Positions 7,712-15,806 of a stretch of DNA of 19,574 nt are shown here, one piece after another. This stretch comes from Methanobacteriota archaeon (lineage in GTDB: Archaea; Thermoplasmatota; Poseidoniia; Poseidoniales; Poseidoniaceae). Each line of letters begins with the position of its first letter. Positions within the stretch are counted from its first letter, which is position 1. The position numbers and the translations under genes were made by a program. The notes beneath the pieces were generated by a model, which was not told where the DNA came from, did no database searches, and was given only the letters and a program-made list of their open reading frames with translations. The stretch covers positions 25,097-44,670 of the forward strand of contig PBXF01000024.1 of NCBI GenBank assembly GCA_002727515.1, read 5' to 3'.

Positions 7712-8892
7712 GCCATTGCCTCCAAGACTCTATCTATCCCATTCAAGAAAGTGTTGGCATCATCTTCGTCATTGTAAATGTAAAACGATGCTCTGATTGT
7801 ACCAGAAACCCCTAATCTTTCCATTAGTGGTTGTGCACAGTGATGCCCGGTTCTAACTGCTATTCCTTGAGCGTCCAAAAGCCTCGCAAAATCTTCCGGA
7901 TGTATACTTGGATGAGTGAATGAAACCACTGCAGCATCTTTTTCGCCTAATTGTGAATATACCGTCATTCCTTTAGAGACTAGTTCTTGTTTAACATTTC
8001 TAGCGATATTTATCAGTCGGGAATGGTGCTTTTCTAAATCGATGTTAGACATCCATTCCAATGCTGCTGCCCAACCAACTCCTTCTGCGATTCTTGGCGT
8101 TCCTGCTTCGAATTTGTGTTCATTAACTTGGTATGTTGAACCTGTTATTGAAACTGTTTGAATCATATCTCCACCGCCCATGAAAGGTTGCATTTTCTCA
8201 AATGCGCTTTCACTAACAAGCAATGCTCCAATTCCAGTCGGACCGCACATTTTATGAGCGCTGAATGCCATAAAATCTGCTCCTAATTTTTCAAAATCTA
8301 TTTCCTCATGAGGAACTGCTTGAGCGGCATCAATCAACACTTTAGCACCTACTAATTTTGATTTAGTTATGATATCCTCAATTGGGTTGCGAACTCCAAG
8401 AACGTTCGAAGTGTGCACTACACAAACGAGTTTTGCACCATCAAGAGAAGCATCAAAAATATCCATATCGAGACTACCATCAATTACAGGAACGTACCTT
8501 AATTCAATAGATTTTCTTTCTGCCAGCATTTGCCATGGTACTATGTCACTATGGTGTTCCATTTCTGTTAGGATTACGGCGTCACCATCTTCCAAGTTTG
8601 CTTCCCCCCAGGCGTGAGCAACTAGATTAATCGATTCAGTCGTTCCACTGGTAATAATGGCTTTAGTAGCATTATATCTTTCCTTTAGAAGACTTCGACA
8701 TTTCTCATATCCTTCCGTTGCCTCTCCTGCTAATGTGTGAACTGCTCTGTGTACATTCGCATTTGATAGTGAATAATATTGGTTCATTGCATCAATTACA
8801 CAATGCGGTTTTTGTGTTGTTGCCGCATTGTCAAGATAAACCAGATTCCGGCCATTTACTTGGCGCGATAGTATTGGAAAATCTTCCTTCAA
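7708..8892 (-). CDS. sufS: SufS, cysteine desulfurase
   Basis: A 394-aa class V PLP enzyme that converts cysteine to alanine and forms an enzyme persulfide for Fe-S assembly. The N-terminus reads YLDNAATTQKP (19-28), typical of group II (SufS/CsdA) desulfurases. The PLP lysine is Lys214 in FSAHKMCGPTG, Asp188 and Gln191 lie in LIDAAQAVPH, and the catalytic loop is RTGHHCAQPLM with Cys352. The short loop around this cysteine also marks the SufS rather than IscS type and explains the neighbouring sufE. Translation seems to begin at a TTG at 8892, only four bases after the sufD stop. A GGGGTGATC stretch spanning the sufD stop gives the Shine-Dalgarno pairing. The next in-frame ATG would remove the family's N-terminal motif. 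Confidence 0.95.
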   Translation of the reverse strand: MKEDFPILSRQVNGRNLVYLDNAATTQKPHCVIDAMNQYYSLSNANVHRAVHTLAGEATEGYEKCRSLLKERYNATKAIITSGTTESINLVAHAWGEANLEDGDAVILTEMEHHSDIVPWQMLAERKSIELRYVPVIDGSLDMDIFDASLDGAKLVCVVHTSNVLGVRNPIEDIITKSKLVGAKVLIDAAQAVPHEEIDFEKLGADFMAFSAHKMCGPTGIGALLVSESAFEKMQPFMGGGDMIQTVSITGSTYQVNEHKFEAGTPRIAEGVGWAAALEWMSNIDLEKHHSRLINIARNVKQELVSKGMTVYSQLGEKDAAVVSFTHPSIHPEDFARLLDAQGIAVRTGHHCAQPLMERLGVSGTIRASFYIYNDEDDANTFLNGIDRVLEAMA

Positions 8893-8896
8893 TCGA

Positions 8897-9907
8897 TCAC
8901 CCCTTGATTAAACACTCAAGATGAACTAGTAATCTCGTTCTCAAAACTGATACTATGTCCTCGTTCTTTATATCCTTGAATGCATCCATTAGAAATCCTT
9001 CCACAATCAAAGCGGATGCTTCACTTTCAGACAAACCCCTGGATTGCAGATAGTGTATTTGGTTTACATCAACAGGCGCACTAGCAGCACCATGAGCTGC
9101 TTTTACATCATCCGCTAAAACTTCTAACTCAGGAATAGATTCTGCTCTTGACTTTTCTGAAAGCAATAAGTTCCTGAAGACTTGACCAGCATCGCTACCG
9201 TTGGCGTCCTCTACGATTGTGAGAAGGCCAGTACCTACAGAGTGTGATGAATCATCGCAAGATGAATGAATGACTAAAGAAGAGGTAGTATTTGGGAAAT
9301 CGTGAGAGATTTCTACATGGTTGTCATCATGTCTACTTCCGTGTCCATTAGATGCAATCCCTCCTCTAAAAGAAGCGCCTTGTTTTTTGAGGTTGATTCT
9401 CAGGTCGGATTTATTTAGAAATCCTCCTGATGACATTCCAGCATATTCTAATTCTGAATCTCTGTCTACTACCCAATCTTCACACTTAAGTAGGTGTGAA
9501 TCAATTGCTAAGTCATTTATTACTGCTACTGAAAATGTCCCTGTAACGCTCCCTGATATTCGCAAACCACTCCATCCCGCATCACCAGAAATTCTGATAA
9601 CCAACGATGAATTACCTTTGGATACAATTTTCAATTCGCCGGAACAAACATGACCTGAACATCTGATATCCAGTTCTGATGACTCATTGTCTAATTCTAT
9701 TAATTTACACACTTTTGATGTGTTGTGGATAAAATTCCTTGCAATTTCTTCGCTACTATCTATTTCATAGTCGCTTCCAATTGAAAACTTCATCGGATCT
9801 GATGTTGGAATTTCTTCCACGCTTGTTGGATGAATCCTGTGCCAGGGCGTGTATCGCCAAAGATGCTCAGAACGTGGTGGAATAGCAATTTCATGATATT
9901 GAATCAT
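8897..9907 (-). CDS. sufD: SufD, Fe-S scaffold complex subunit
   Basis: A 336-aa SufB/SufD-type beta-helix protein that pairs with SufB and SufC in the SufBC2D scaffold. The N-terminus contains [11 protein letters not shown], the R.E.WRYT element common in SufD. The right-handed beta-helix covers about 60-230. The C-terminal part carries the conserved [16 protein letters not shown] stretch with His272, which aligns with the functionally important His of E. coli SufD, and [13 protein letters not shown]. It is shorter than the E. coli protein (about 420 aa), mainly through a reduced N-terminal region. Its ATG overlaps the sufB stop by four bases (ATGA). Confidence 0.93.
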   Translation of the reverse strand: MIQYHEIAIPPRSEHLWRYTPWHRIHPTSVEEIPTSDPMKFSIGSDYEIDSSEEIARNFIHNTSKVCKLIELDNESSELDIRCSGHVCSGELKIVSKGNSSLVIRISGDAGWSGLRISGSVTGTFSVAVINDLAIDSHLLKCEDWVVDRDSELEYAGMSSGGFLNKSDLRINLKKQGASFRGGIASNGHGSRHDDNHVEISHDFPNTTSSLVIHSSCDDSSHSVGTGLLTIVEDANGSDAGQVFRNLLLSEKSRAESIPELEVLADDVKAAHGAASAPVDVNQIHYLQSRGLSESEASALIVEGFLMDAFKDIKNEDIVSVLRTRLLVHLECLIKG

Positions 9908-11313
9908 CCAATTGCGCCCTCCATTTCCAATTCTAATAGGCGATTAAGTTCCACTGCATATTCCATAGGCAGTTCTCTAGTAAATGGTTCAAAGAATCCG
10001 TTAACGATTAGACCCATTGCTTCTTCTTCACTATGTCCTCTGGACATTAGATAGAATAATTGGTCATTGCTAACTTTAGAGACGCTTGCTTCATGCTCTA
10101 GATCAGCACTAGAGTTACCAACTTCCATGGTTGGATATGTGTCAGATTGGCTATCAGAATCCAGCATTAAAGCGTCACAGACTACTTTTGACCTGCAACC
10201 ATGTGCCTTTGGAGTGACTTGTAACATCCCTCTGTATGACGATCGGCCACCATTTTTGGAAATAGACTTGGACAAAATATTCGAAGTAGTATTTGGCGCT
10301 AAATGGTGAACTTTCGCACCAGCATCTTGATGTTGTCCTTTACCAGCATATGCAACTGAAATTACTTCTGCGTGAGCACCTTCTCCCTTCAGGAGCACTG
10401 CTGGATATTTCATTGTCAATTTTGAACCAATGTTACCGTCAACCCATTCTATTGTGGCATTTTTGTGAGCAACACCACGCTTTGTCACCAAATTGTAAAC
10501 ATTAGCAGACCAGTTTTGAACTGTCGAATAACGAATCTTTGCGCCATCCATTGCAATTAATTCAACGACTGCCGAGTGAAGAGATTCTGTAGAATAAGTT
10601 GGCGCTGTACAACCTTCGACATAATGTAGCGAGGAGCCTTCATCAGCGATTATCAAAGTTCTCTCAAATTGGCCCATATTCTTGGCATTTATTCGGAAGT
10701 ATGCTTGTACTGGCATTTCAACATGAACGCCTTTCGGCACATAGATGAACGAGCCACCAGACCACACTGCAGTGTTTAGAGCAGAAAATTTGTTGTCGCT
10801 GGCTGGAACTACGGATGCAAAATATTTCTTGACGATTTCAGGGTGTTCTTTGAGGCCTGAATCCATATCCAAGAATATCACTCCTTGCTCTTCTAGGTCC
10901 TCCCTTATTGAGTGGTATACCGCCTCGGATTCGTACTGGGCAGTTACTCCGCCTAACCATTTTTGTTCTGCTTCTGGAATTCCGAGTCTATCGAATGTAT
11001 TCTTGATATCTTCTGGAACCTCATCCCAATTTTTTTCTGTGCCTTTGGAAGATCTGAGGAAATATGTTACTGCATCAAAATCAATTTGGTTTAGCATATC
11101 ACAATTACCCCATGAAGGCATTGGCATTTCCATGAATCTTCTGTATGCCTTGACGCGGATTTCAGTCATCCATTCAGGTTCCGATTTCAATTCTGAGATA
11201 TCTCGAACTACTTGTTCAGAGAGACCTTTGTCGAATCTTATTGTTGCGTTCTCGGGGTCATGAAAACCATACTTGTAATCGCCAATAGCTTCTCTTGCTG
11301 TATTATCTTCCAT
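9904..11313 (-). CDS. sufB: SufB, Fe-S scaffold complex subunit
   Basis: A 469-aa SufB of normal length. SufB takes sulfur from SufE and is the main cluster-building subunit of SufBC2D. Recognisable blocks are EPEWM...R..A (45-56), [16 protein letters not shown] (119-134), [12 protein letters not shown] (185-196), [16 protein letters not shown] (223-237) and the end block [20 protein letters not shown] (407-426). Cys379 in SKVVCDAL is the likely counterpart of E. coli Cys405, and His407-Glu408 match its conserved His-Glu pair. A Shine-Dalgarno site (TGAGGTGAT, 11317-11325) overlaps the stop of sufC, so sufB translation is closely linked to sufC. Confidence 0.97.
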   Translation of the reverse strand: MEDNTAREAIGDYKYGFHDPENATIRFDKGLSEQVVRDISELKSEPEWMTEIRVKAYRRFMEMPMPSWGNCDMLNQIDFDAVTYFLRSSKGTEKNWDEVPEDIKNTFDRLGIPEAEQKWLGGVTAQYESEAVYHSIREDLEEQGVIFLDMDSGLKEHPEIVKKYFASVVPASDNKFSALNTAVWSGGSFIYVPKGVHVEMPVQAYFRINAKNMGQFERTLIIADEGSSLHYVEGCTAPTYSTESLHSAVVELIAMDGAKIRYSTVQNWSANVYNLVTKRGVAHKNATIEWVDGNIGSKLTMKYPAVLLKGEGAHAEVISVAYAGKGQHQDAGAKVHHLAPNTTSNILSKSISKNGGRSSYRGMLQVTPKAHGCRSKVVCDALMLDSDSQSDTYPTMEVGNSSADLEHEASVSKVSNDQLFYLMSRGHSEEEAMGLIVNGFFEPFTRELPMEYAVELNRLLELEMEGAIG

Positions 11314-11316
11314 GAA

Positions 11317-11325
11317 ATCACCTCA
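11317..11325 (-). promoter_or_regulatory. Shine-Dalgarno site of sufB overlapping the sufC stop
   Basis: The minus strand reads TGAGGTGAT. The first three bases are the sufC stop codon, and the GAGG core lies seven bases before the sufB ATG at 11313. This confirms the sufB start and suggests translational coupling. Confidence 0.7.
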
Positions 11326-12063
11326 AGCCTCAATCCAGTCATATCCCCTAGATTCTAATTCTAATGCAAGTTCAGGCCCGCCTGTTTTCGCTATCTTACC
11401 ATCAATCATGACGTGAACAAAATTAGGTTTGACATGGTCAAGTAATCTCTGATAATGTGTTATGAGCAGACAACCAGCAGTAGGTGAAATTGAATTTATT
11501 CCATCTGAAACTACCTTTAATGCATCAATGTCAAGACCTGAATCTGTTTCATCTAAAAGTGCAAGGCAGGGATTAAGTAACAACATTTGAAGGATTTCCA
11601 AGCGCTTTTTTTCTCCCCCACTGAATCCATCATTCACTGATCTGCCCAAGAATGACTTGTCCATGTTTAACGATTTCATGTGAGATAGTAGTTCTTTTCT
11701 GAATTCCCTTGCTGAAGGCGCATCATCGCCTCTTACTGTTGCAACTGATTTCCTTAGGAAGGTTCCAACTTGAACCCCAGGGATAGAAGATGGGTATTGG
11801 AATGACAAAAACATGCCCGCCTTCGCTCTTTCATGGACTTCCATGTCCTCGATAGATTTACCATTGAAACGAACGGTTCCGCTTGTGATTGAATACGCTG
11901 GATGACCCATTATTGCATTGGCTAGAGTGGATTTACCTGCACCATTTCTGCCCATGATAGCATGGACTTCTCCAACGTGAATTTGCAAAGATAAACCTTT
12001 GATGATTTCCGTTTCATCGACACTGACATACAAGTCGGTGATATCGAGAACCATTTCTCCCAT
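11323..12063 (-). CDS. sufC: SufC, ABC-type ATPase of the Fe-S scaffold complex
   Basis: A 246-aa soluble ABC ATPase that powers conformational change of the SufBC2D scaffold. It is not a membrane transporter subunit. Motifs are Walker [10 protein letters not shown] (38-46), Q-loop [14 protein letters not shown] (84-97), signature [11 protein letters not shown] (147-157), Walker B with catalytic Glu172 in [11 protein letters not shown], and His203 in [10 protein letters not shown]. The QYPSSIPGV and EKKR.EI forms are specific to SufC. The frame is open to an ATG at 12078, but the Shine-Dalgarno site AGGAGG (12069-12074) falls inside that extension. The correct start is therefore the ATG at 12063. 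This is the first gene of the operon. Confidence 0.97.
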   Translation of the reverse strand: MGEMVLDITDLYVSVDETEIIKGLSLQIHVGEVHAIMGRNGAGKSTLANAIMGHPAYSITSGTVRFNGKSIEDMEVHERAKAGMFLSFQYPSSIPGVQVGTFLRKSVATVRGDDAPSAREFRKELLSHMKSLNMDKSFLGRSVNDGFSGGEKKRLEILQMLLLNPCLALLDETDSGLDIDALKVVSDGINSISPTAGCLLITHYQRLLDHVKPNFVHVMIDGKIAKTGGPELALELESRGYDWIEA

Positions 12064-12178
12064 GGTAACCTCCTGCAATCACACCTTTATGAAACACTGT
12101 ACTGGCCAACCCTACAACTGATATTTACTATCGATACCAAATACGAGGTTTATTGAATAATTACTTTGAGGATTCAAC
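12064..12178. promoter_or_regulatory. Divergent promoter region, suf operon and nfu-tgtA
   Basis: These 115 bases separate sufC (leftward) from the nfu-like gene (rightward). For nfu, TTTATTGA at 12149-12156 lies about 26 bases before its ATG at 12179, suggesting a leaderless start, although a weak GAGG also lies nearby. For sufC, GTAAATAT on the minus strand (12121-12128) would give a start near 12098 and a leader of roughly 35 bases that includes the Shine-Dalgarno site. A second TATA-like TTCATAAA (12086-12093, minus) sits too close, as it would produce a leaderless mRNA. I see no clear inverted repeat for an iron or redox regulator. Confidence 0.4.
12069..12074 (-). promoter_or_regulatory. 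Shine-Dalgarno site deciding the sufC start
   Basis: AGGAGG on the minus strand ends five bases before the ATG at 12063. It rules against the upstream in-frame ATG at 12078 and implies that the operon transcript has a leader. Confidence 0.8.
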
Positions 12179-12616
12179 ATGGAAGATGACCTATTGGAGC
12201 AGTATAGGATTGAAGCGGCTGCTGCAATGGAAAAAGAGTCAATGAAGCGTATCGCTGAAACTGTCGACTTTGAAAAAGAGGCACTACTAAAATCTTCATC
12301 TCTACATGATGTTGAGGACTTGGTTGGTGCTCTATTGGCAAGACTTGGCTCTGTCAGAGCCGCTCTTGATGGTCACGGAGGAGGAATTTCTGTGGAAAGT
12401 CAAGAAAAGGATGATAATGGCCTGTCATATGTTTTAGATTTGACAGGAGCTTGCCTCTCCTGTGGTGCAGCACCAGGAACTCTAGAAGGCATCAAAAAAG
12501 ACCTAGAAGAAGACGATGAGATCGCATCGATTAAATTTAGTTCAAAACTCCTGGACACTTTTGATGAATTAGGCAGAGAGTTCATTCTGGCGCATGGCAA
12601 CGTAGAATTTGTGTGA
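12179..12616 (+). CDS. NifU C-terminal domain-like (Nfu) Fe-S scaffold/carrier
   Basis: A 145-aa protein. An N-terminal charged helical segment (1-45) precedes an Nfu domain (about 46-140). The domain has VRAALDGHGGGISVES, matching the R..L..HGG.v.l pattern, and DLTGACLSCGAAPGTLEGI with Cys92 and Cys95. The Nfu family binds a labile Fe-S cluster between two protomers through a CxxC pair and hands it to targets. The usual CPSS after the first cysteine is LSCGAA here, but the CxxC spacing is kept. It is transcribed divergently from the suf operon, which supports a role in Fe-S assembly or delivery. tgtA follows after 16 bases. Confidence 0.85.
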   Translation: MEDDLLEQYRIEAAAAMEKESMKRIAETVDFEKEALLKSSSLHDVEDLVGALLARLGSVRAALDGHGGGISVESQEKDDNGLSYVLDLTGACLSCGAAPGTLEGIKKDLEEDDEIASIKFSSKLLDTFDELGREFILAHGNVEFV

Positions 12617-12620
12617 TACT

Positions 12621-12626
12621 GGAGGT
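12621..12626 (+). promoter_or_regulatory. Shine-Dalgarno site of tgtA
   Basis: GGAGGT lies six bases before the ATG at 12633, just after the nfu stop. It fixes the tgtA start and supports co-transcription with the nfu-like gene. Confidence 0.7.
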
Positions 12627-12632
12627 TAAGGC

Positions 12633-14804
12633 ATGAAATGGAAATCCGATATCAGACCTGAACCGAAACCATGCAGGGAACAAGACGAAGGTAAATTCGA
12701 AATTTCTTACAGGGATGGCCAAGCAAGACTTGGTAAATTACATACCAAACATGGCATATTGCAAACCCCCTGTTTGCTACCAGTCATTAATCCTAATATT
12801 CGAACAATTGAGCCCAATGAAATGTGGAACAAATATGGAATTCAAGCATTGATTACAAATTCTTATGTGATCTGGAAACACGATGAATTGAAGAAGAAGG
12901 CACTTGCTGATGGTGTTCATTCTCTGCTTGATTACCCAGGGGTAATCATGACTGATTCCGGAACATTCCAATCTTATGTTTATGGAGATGTAGAAGTAGG
13001 TGTAGAAGATATCGTGAAATTCCAAAATGACATTGGCGTCGACATTGCAACTATGTTGGATGTTTTTACCAGACCAGACATGACTTTCGAAGAAGTCGAA
13101 GAGGCTGTAGATGAGACGCTTGACCGTGCAGATAAATCAATTACTGCAGCTAACGGAACCATGTTAAATGGGCCTATTCAAGGTGGAATTTTTCCCGAAT
13201 TACGCGTGAAAAGCGCCAAAGGAATGAGTGAGCACGATTTTTCTGTTCACCCAATAGGTGGTATTGTTCCAATCATGGAAAATCACAATTATCGTGATTT
13301 AATCAAAATAATGCTAGCATCAAAATCCAATCTTACGCCAAGTAGACCAGTACACATGTTTGGATGTGGTCACCCTATGCTATTCCCAATGCTTGTTGCA
13401 ATGGGTGCAGATCTCTTTGACTCTGCAGCCTATGCATTGTTTGCCAGAGATGGTAGATTGCTTACGCCATGGGGAACTGAACGGATTACTGAGATGGAAG
13501 AATGGCCAATATTGATGCCTGCCGTGGTAGGTGTAACACCAGCAGAAGTCCGCTCCATGTCAAAAGATGAAAGGACTGAGATTTTGGCAAGATTTAATCT
13601 TGAAGTTACACTTCAAGAAATGTCTAGATGCAGGCAGGCCATTAGAGACGGAAAGATTTGGCAACTCGCTGAAATGCGTAGCCACCAACATCCTTCATTG
13701 CGTCAAGCATTTTTGTGGTTGATAACCAATCCTGCACGCTCATCAATGGAGCCGCTAATATTGGATGATGTGACCGCTTCAAAAGAAACTGGTTCAGAGA
13801 AAGGTGCGTGGGAAGAGAATTGGGATTGGTTGGTGTATTCGCAAACCAGTCCAAGAATTGGGTCTGAATCATGGGGTGGCTTCGATACTTATCATCGGCC
13901 ACAAATTGAATTAGCAAGAAGAAGATTATTCTCTAGATGGAAATCAAACAAAACTGGAGACGTGATAATATTCCACGGTGCAAGTGCACCTTGGAGAGAA
14001 AGAATTGGACATTTGACAGATAAACTGGTAAACACCGATTACGAATTATTTGTTTACACCCCGGTCGGATTACTTCCATGGGGTCTTGAAGACCTAAACC
14101 CTTGGGCACATATCGAAGGACCAGATTGGCTTTGGAAAAGAAGACCTGATTTATCATGGACTCAAAGAGAGCTAGAACGTCTGGGAATAACAAATAGGAA
14201 AATTATCACTTTTGATATATCTGACACCGAGAACCTTCATGAAAAAATGTTCAGAAAATTATCTATTGATGAACCTAAGCGAGACCAAAACAAACGGCTA
14301 ACAGAACAGATGGTTCAAAAATTAGTTGTTCTATTAAATGTTGAAAATTCCACAGCTCTAGAGATATGCCATGATGCTACTTTTACCATGAGCAGAACTG
14401 AGAGAATTAGAAATATGACTGACAAAGAAGGAAGGCATCTATTTTCACCACGACTTGCGGAGGGAGGAATATCTCTAACCGTAGATGGTGCTACATTACT
14501 TCATTCTCTACGTAAAGAAAAGATTCCGGTAGGATTCCCAAATGATGATTTCGGATTTTGCCCAGGGAAAGGACCTGCTTGGATAGTAGTAACCGACGAC
14601 GCTGTTCCTTTCATAAAACAGGGTAGAAATGTAATGCACGGATTCGTCGAAGGCGTTGACAAATGGCTAAGGCCAAATGAGAATGTTTTGATTGTAGACA
14701 CAAGTGGTAATTTAGTCGGTTTTGGAAGGTCTAACTCAACAGTTTCAGAAATGGCATCCTCAACAAAAGGTATTGCAGTAAAAACAAGAGAAGGCATACG
14801 ATAA
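12633..14804 (+). CDS. tgtA: Archaeosine tRNA-guanine transglycosylase (TgtA), apparently lacking the zinc site
   Basis: A 723-aa enzyme of the archaeal TGT family, which exchanges guanine for preQ0 at position 15 in the tRNA D-loop on the way to archaeosine. The catalytic domain (about 22-365) has MTDSGTFQ with Asp108, VDIATMLDVFT, QGGIFPELR (183-191), HPIGGIVP, FGCGHPM and DLFDSAAY with nucleophile Asp263. A central DUF5591-like region holds VYTPVGLLPWGLEDLNPWAH (474-493). A C-terminal PUA domain (about 648-723) binds the tRNA end. The odd point is that the zinc motif expected as PCSCPVC reads PILMPAV (292-298), and the His of HNL is Phe321, so all four metal ligands seem lost. The ArcS motif PC..KPY is absent, so this is not ArcS. 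It is longer than the P. horikoshii enzyme (582 aa). Confidence 0.92.
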   Translation: MKWKSDIRPEPKPCREQDEGKFEISYRDGQARLGKLHTKHGILQTPCLLPVINPNIRTIEPNEMWNKYGIQALITNSYVIWKHDELKKKALADGVHSLLDYPGVIMTDSGTFQSYVYGDVEVGVEDIVKFQNDIGVDIATMLDVFTRPDMTFEEVEEAVDETLDRADKSITAANGTMLNGPIQGGIFPELRVKSAKGMSEHDFSVHPIGGIVPIMENHNYRDLIKIMLASKSNLTPSRPVHMFGCGHPMLFPMLVAMGADLFDSAAYALFARDGRLLTPWGTERITEMEEWPILMPAVVGVTPAEVRSMSKDERTEILARFNLEVTLQEMSRCRQAIRDGKIWQLAEMRSHQHPSLRQAFLWLITNPARSSMEPLILDDVTASKETGSEKGAWEENWDWLVYSQTSPRIGSESWGGFDTYHRPQIELARRRLFSRWKSNKTGDVIIFHGASAPWRERIGHLTDKLVNTDYELFVYTPVGLLPWGLEDLNPWAHIEGPDWLWKRRPDLSWTQRELERLGITNRKIITFDISDTENLHEKMFRKLSIDEPKRDQNKRLTEQMVQKLVVLLNVENSTALEICHDATFTMSRTERIRNMTDKEGRHLFSPRLAEGGISLTVDGATLLHSLRKEKIPVGFPNDDFGFCPGKGPAWIVVTDDAVPFIKQGRNVMHGFVEGVDKWLRPNENVLIVDTSGNLVGFGRSNSTVSEMASSTKGIAVKTREGIR

Positions 14805-14843
14805 TGGGTTATGTTCAAGTGCTTCTTGACATGAGTTTTATCT

Positions 14844-15806
14844 ATGGACAGGGACTTGATTATTGAATCATCAGCCCTGACTAAAATGTATGGGCCACAT
14901 TTGGCACTAGATTCTTTGGATATCCGAATTGAAAAAGGCGCCACTGGGCTGCTTGGACCAAACGGTGCAGGTAAATCCACATTTCTGAAAACTATTCTAG
15001 GACTAATCCAAGTTACTTCCGGAGAGGGAAGCGTACTAGGTTACGACATCAGGACACAAGGTGAACAAATAAGACAGCGAATTGGATATATGCCTGAATA
15101 TGATGCATTAAACCCCAACATGGAGGCAATCTACCAAGTCAAGTACTGTGGGGAATTGATTGGAATGAATCCTAATGTTGCTCTACAGCGTGCACACCAA
15201 GCACTGGAATATGTAGGTCTAGGAGAGCAGAGATACAGGGAAGTCTCAACATTTTCAACTGGTATGAAGCAAGCGACAAAACTTGCTTGTGCACTAATTC
15301 ACGACCCTGAATTGATTATTGCTGATGAACCAAGCAATGGTTTGGATGCAAAATCTAGAGAATTTATGTTAAACACGCTTAATATCACAGTTCAATCTGG
15401 TGAGCGTTCAGTGCTAATGGCTTCTCATCTTATGGAAGATGTAGAGAGAATCTGTGACAATATAGTTCTGTTACATAAAGGCAGATTAGCCGCCCAGGGC
15501 AAGATCGAAGACCTCAAAGCTATCGACAAAGAAGTAGAAATCCATGTATGGGGCGCTGCGTCAAAAATGGAAGAATCCCTCAAAGATTCGGGCCTCAAAG
15601 TTAGACGAGAAGGTCGTGTGATGCGAATAGGACATACGGGAGATGAAACCTATTCGCAAATCCTAAAATCAGCCGCTGAAGTTGGCAGCCAAGTAAGAAA
15701 AATGCACGACTATGAAGCTAGTCTTGAAGACCTATTTCTTGTGATTATGGAAAGGTTAGGTCATGATGTCAAAAGTAGTGACGAGTTATTGGAGGGTTCT
15801 ATCTGA
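14844..15806 (+). CDS. ABC-2 type exporter ATPase (first of two)
   Basis: A 320-aa nucleotide-binding subunit of the CcmA/BcrA-type ABC exporters. Motifs are Walker A GPNGAGKST (38-46), Q-loop IGYMPEYDAL, signature FSTGMKQ (a variant of LSGGQ), Walker B LIIADEP with the catalytic Glu and the switch histidine in ASHLMEDV. About 95 residues follow the core, a C-terminal extension common in this group. The frame begins 39 bases after tgtA with no good Shine-Dalgarno site, so it may have its own promoter or follow tgtA. Its stop overlaps the probable start of the permease gene that follows. The substrate cannot be read from the sequence. Confidence 0.92.
   Translation: MDRDLIIESSALTKMYGPHLALDSLDIRIEKGATGLLGPNGAGKSTFLKTILGLIQVTSGEGSVLGYDIRTQGEQIRQRIGYMPEYDALNPNMEAIYQVKYCGELIGMNPNVALQRAHQALEYVGLGEQRYREVSTFSTGMKQATKLACALIHDPELIIADEPSNGLDAKSREFMLNTLNITVQSGERSVLMASHLMEDVERICDNIVLLHKGRLAAQGKIEDLKAIDKEVEIHVWGAASKMEESLKDSGLKVRREGRVMRIGHTGDETYSQILKSAAEVGSQVRKMHDYEASLEDLFLVIMERLGHDVKSSDELLEGSI
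15791..15796 (+). promoter_or_regulatory. Shine-Dalgarno site pointing to a CTG start
   Basis: GGAGGG lies six bases upstream of CTG at 15803-15805, which overlaps the ATPase stop as CTGA. It is about 30 bases from the GTG at 15827, too far to serve that codon. The spacing equals that seen for tgtA in this window. Confidence 0.5.

Noticed and set aside
10745..11263. Plus-strand open frame of 172 codons opposite sufB
   Set aside because: sufB is unmistakable on the other strand; the opposite translation has no family features.
11323..12063. SufC as a membrane transporter ATPase
   Set aside because: The QYPSSIPGV and GGEKKR forms and the position next to sufB and sufD identify it as the soluble Suf ATPase.
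12064..12078. Earlier ATG for sufC at 12078
   Set aside because: The Shine-Dalgarno AGGAGG falls inside those five codons, so the ATG at 12063 is the better start.
12633..14804. Reading this gene as ArcS (archaeosine synthase) because of the DUF5591-like region
   Set aside because: The PC..KPY motif typical of ArcS is not seen, while the TGT catalytic aspartates and QGG loop are intact.
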